In this document: piece by piece, positions 63,137 through 64,000 of the stretch
How positions within the stretch are numbered: the first letter of the stretch is position 1
How the letters are laid out: every line of letters begins with the position of its first letter
Source of the DNA: Syngnathus acus
Taxonomy: Eukaryota; Chordata; Actinopteri; Syngnathiformes; Syngnathidae
Assembly (NCBI RefSeq): GCF_901709675.1
Contig: NC_051094.1
Coordinates: 8,674,501 to 8,738,500, forward strand
DNA length: 64,000 nucleotides
Reading direction: 5' to 3'
The notes under the pieces: model-generated
Seen by the model: the letters and a program-made list of their open reading frames with translations, nothing else
Told to the model about the DNA's origin: nothing
Database searches by the model: none
Program-made: the position numbers and the translations under genes

Positions 63137-63247
63137 ACTTCACTGGTTCTTTTATATCAAACAAATTATTTTAGGTGCATTACCTGACATGTTTCGGCGG
63201 TTTCTTCCGCCTTCATAATTTGTTTGATATAAAAGAACCAGTGAAGT
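63137..63247. repeat. 33-bp perfect foldback with internal hairpins
   Basis: Arms 63,137-63,169 and 63,215-63,247 are exact reverse complements, with a 45-nt loop. The loop itself holds GGCGG/CCGCC (63,196-63,211) and AGGT/ACCT stems. The loop motif GACATGTTTCGGC is shared with Penelope-like retroelements. A degenerate hammerhead-ribozyme-like layout on the minus strand is possible but not established. Confidence 0.75.
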
Positions 63248-64000
63248 GATTAAAAAGAAAAAACAAGATGAACTTAGTACAACTATGACACAAAATGAGT
63301 TTGTGATGCTACAAAGGGAATGATGAGTGCCAACAGACAACTTCAATTTAGTACCGCATCATTACAAATTCAAGTTTTGATTTGATTGCTTCATTCGCAC
63401 ATACTGCATTACAGAATTTATTGCACTACACTATTTAATGTATTTGACATGATCTAAATTGCATGTGTGTAAGCTGTACAATATATTTAATGTACAGTAG
63501 CCTATTTGTGGAAAAATAATACTCAATAACATGTGCCAGGGACCTTTATTTACTGTACTAGTCTGAAACTTCTCATTTGAGTAACATGACTTAAGTAACT
63601 AAAGTGAATTTATAGCATATAATTAGCAACTACATGAAATATAGACACATGGCATTTAGGTAATAGCGTGTTGGCACTTGACCTGAACTTCTCATTGTAA
63701 AGAAGCATTTTACAGTATATGTAAGAGGTACATCTTATCATGTAAACTCATGTGTAACTAGATTGTCATGATAGCTTTGACACAGTCAACATTCTATCAG
63801 AATTTGCTTATGACATTGTTCTTCATTATACTCACAGCTCTTCCACTGTACGTGTTGCCAGGTTTGCTTTGGTAGTTAAAAGGGCAACTGGATATTTTCT
63901 GCTGTCTAAACGTGTAGGGAAATAGGTGGGACACATGTTAAACTGTTGTGGTTTTCACAGAAGAAAAAATTTACTCTTCAATTTCAAAGAATACTTCAGG
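63248..64000. other. Non-coding DNA at the window end
   Basis: AT-rich sequence with no recognisable exon, repeat or RNA gene. The next gene of the syntenic block, if conserved, would lie beyond the window. Confidence 0.5.

Overview
The window reads as teleost fish nuclear DNA. It has sparse genes with short canonical GT-AG introns, many CA/GT and GATA microsatellites, hAT and Tc1/mariner relics, and 3' ends of CR1/L2-like LINEs. Two protein-coding genes can be rebuilt exon by exon, both on the + strand: setbp1 (SET binding protein 1) and a SLC14 urea transporter (slc14a2-like). SETBP1 followed by SLC14A2 in the same orientation is also the order on human chromosome 18q, so this is an old vertebrate linkage. 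The species cannot be fixed from the sequence; the small introns suggest a compact-genome percomorph.

Layout. 1-7,050: upstream intergenic DNA with repeats, including one complete hAT-type MITE with a perfect 8-bp target duplication. About 7,100-7,910: a CpG-rich candidate non-coding first exon of setbp1 ending at a GTAAGT donor. 14,254-37,200: six coding exons of setbp1 (1,512 codons plus stop), followed by a long 3'UTR with a probable poly(A) signal at 41,744. 46,337-50,710: a block of low-complexity and satellite DNA. It consists of a GT/GA microsatellite, a CpG-rich spacer, about 2.9 kb of degenerate telomere-like repeat built from CCCTAA and CCCTAGCTCTAA units, and five tandem minus-strand tRNA-like units of about 165 bp. 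These have a tRNA-Gln body, but four of the five carry a CTC (Glu) anticodon. 57,373-61,476: nine coding exons of the urea transporter (475 aa). 61,700-64,000: a Tc1 relic, the 3' end of a LINE and a 33-bp perfect foldback.

setbp1 encodes a large nuclear AT-hook protein that binds DNA and SET/PP2A and acts in transcription. Its beta-TrCP degron (DSGIGT), three GRP AT-hooks and C-terminal basic block are intact. Two departures from human SETBP1 stand out. The region encoded in human by one very large exon is cut by three small introns. The HCF1-binding tetrapeptide, DHYY in human, reads HHYY here. The urea transporter keeps both LPxxTxPF signatures and adds a charged K/E-rich cytoplasmic tail. 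The two genes share no evident function; their adjacency is conserved synteny.

Coordinates of coding exons come from splice-site consensus plus reading-frame closure and are firm. Transcription starts, UTR ends and repeat family names are less certain. No database search was possible.
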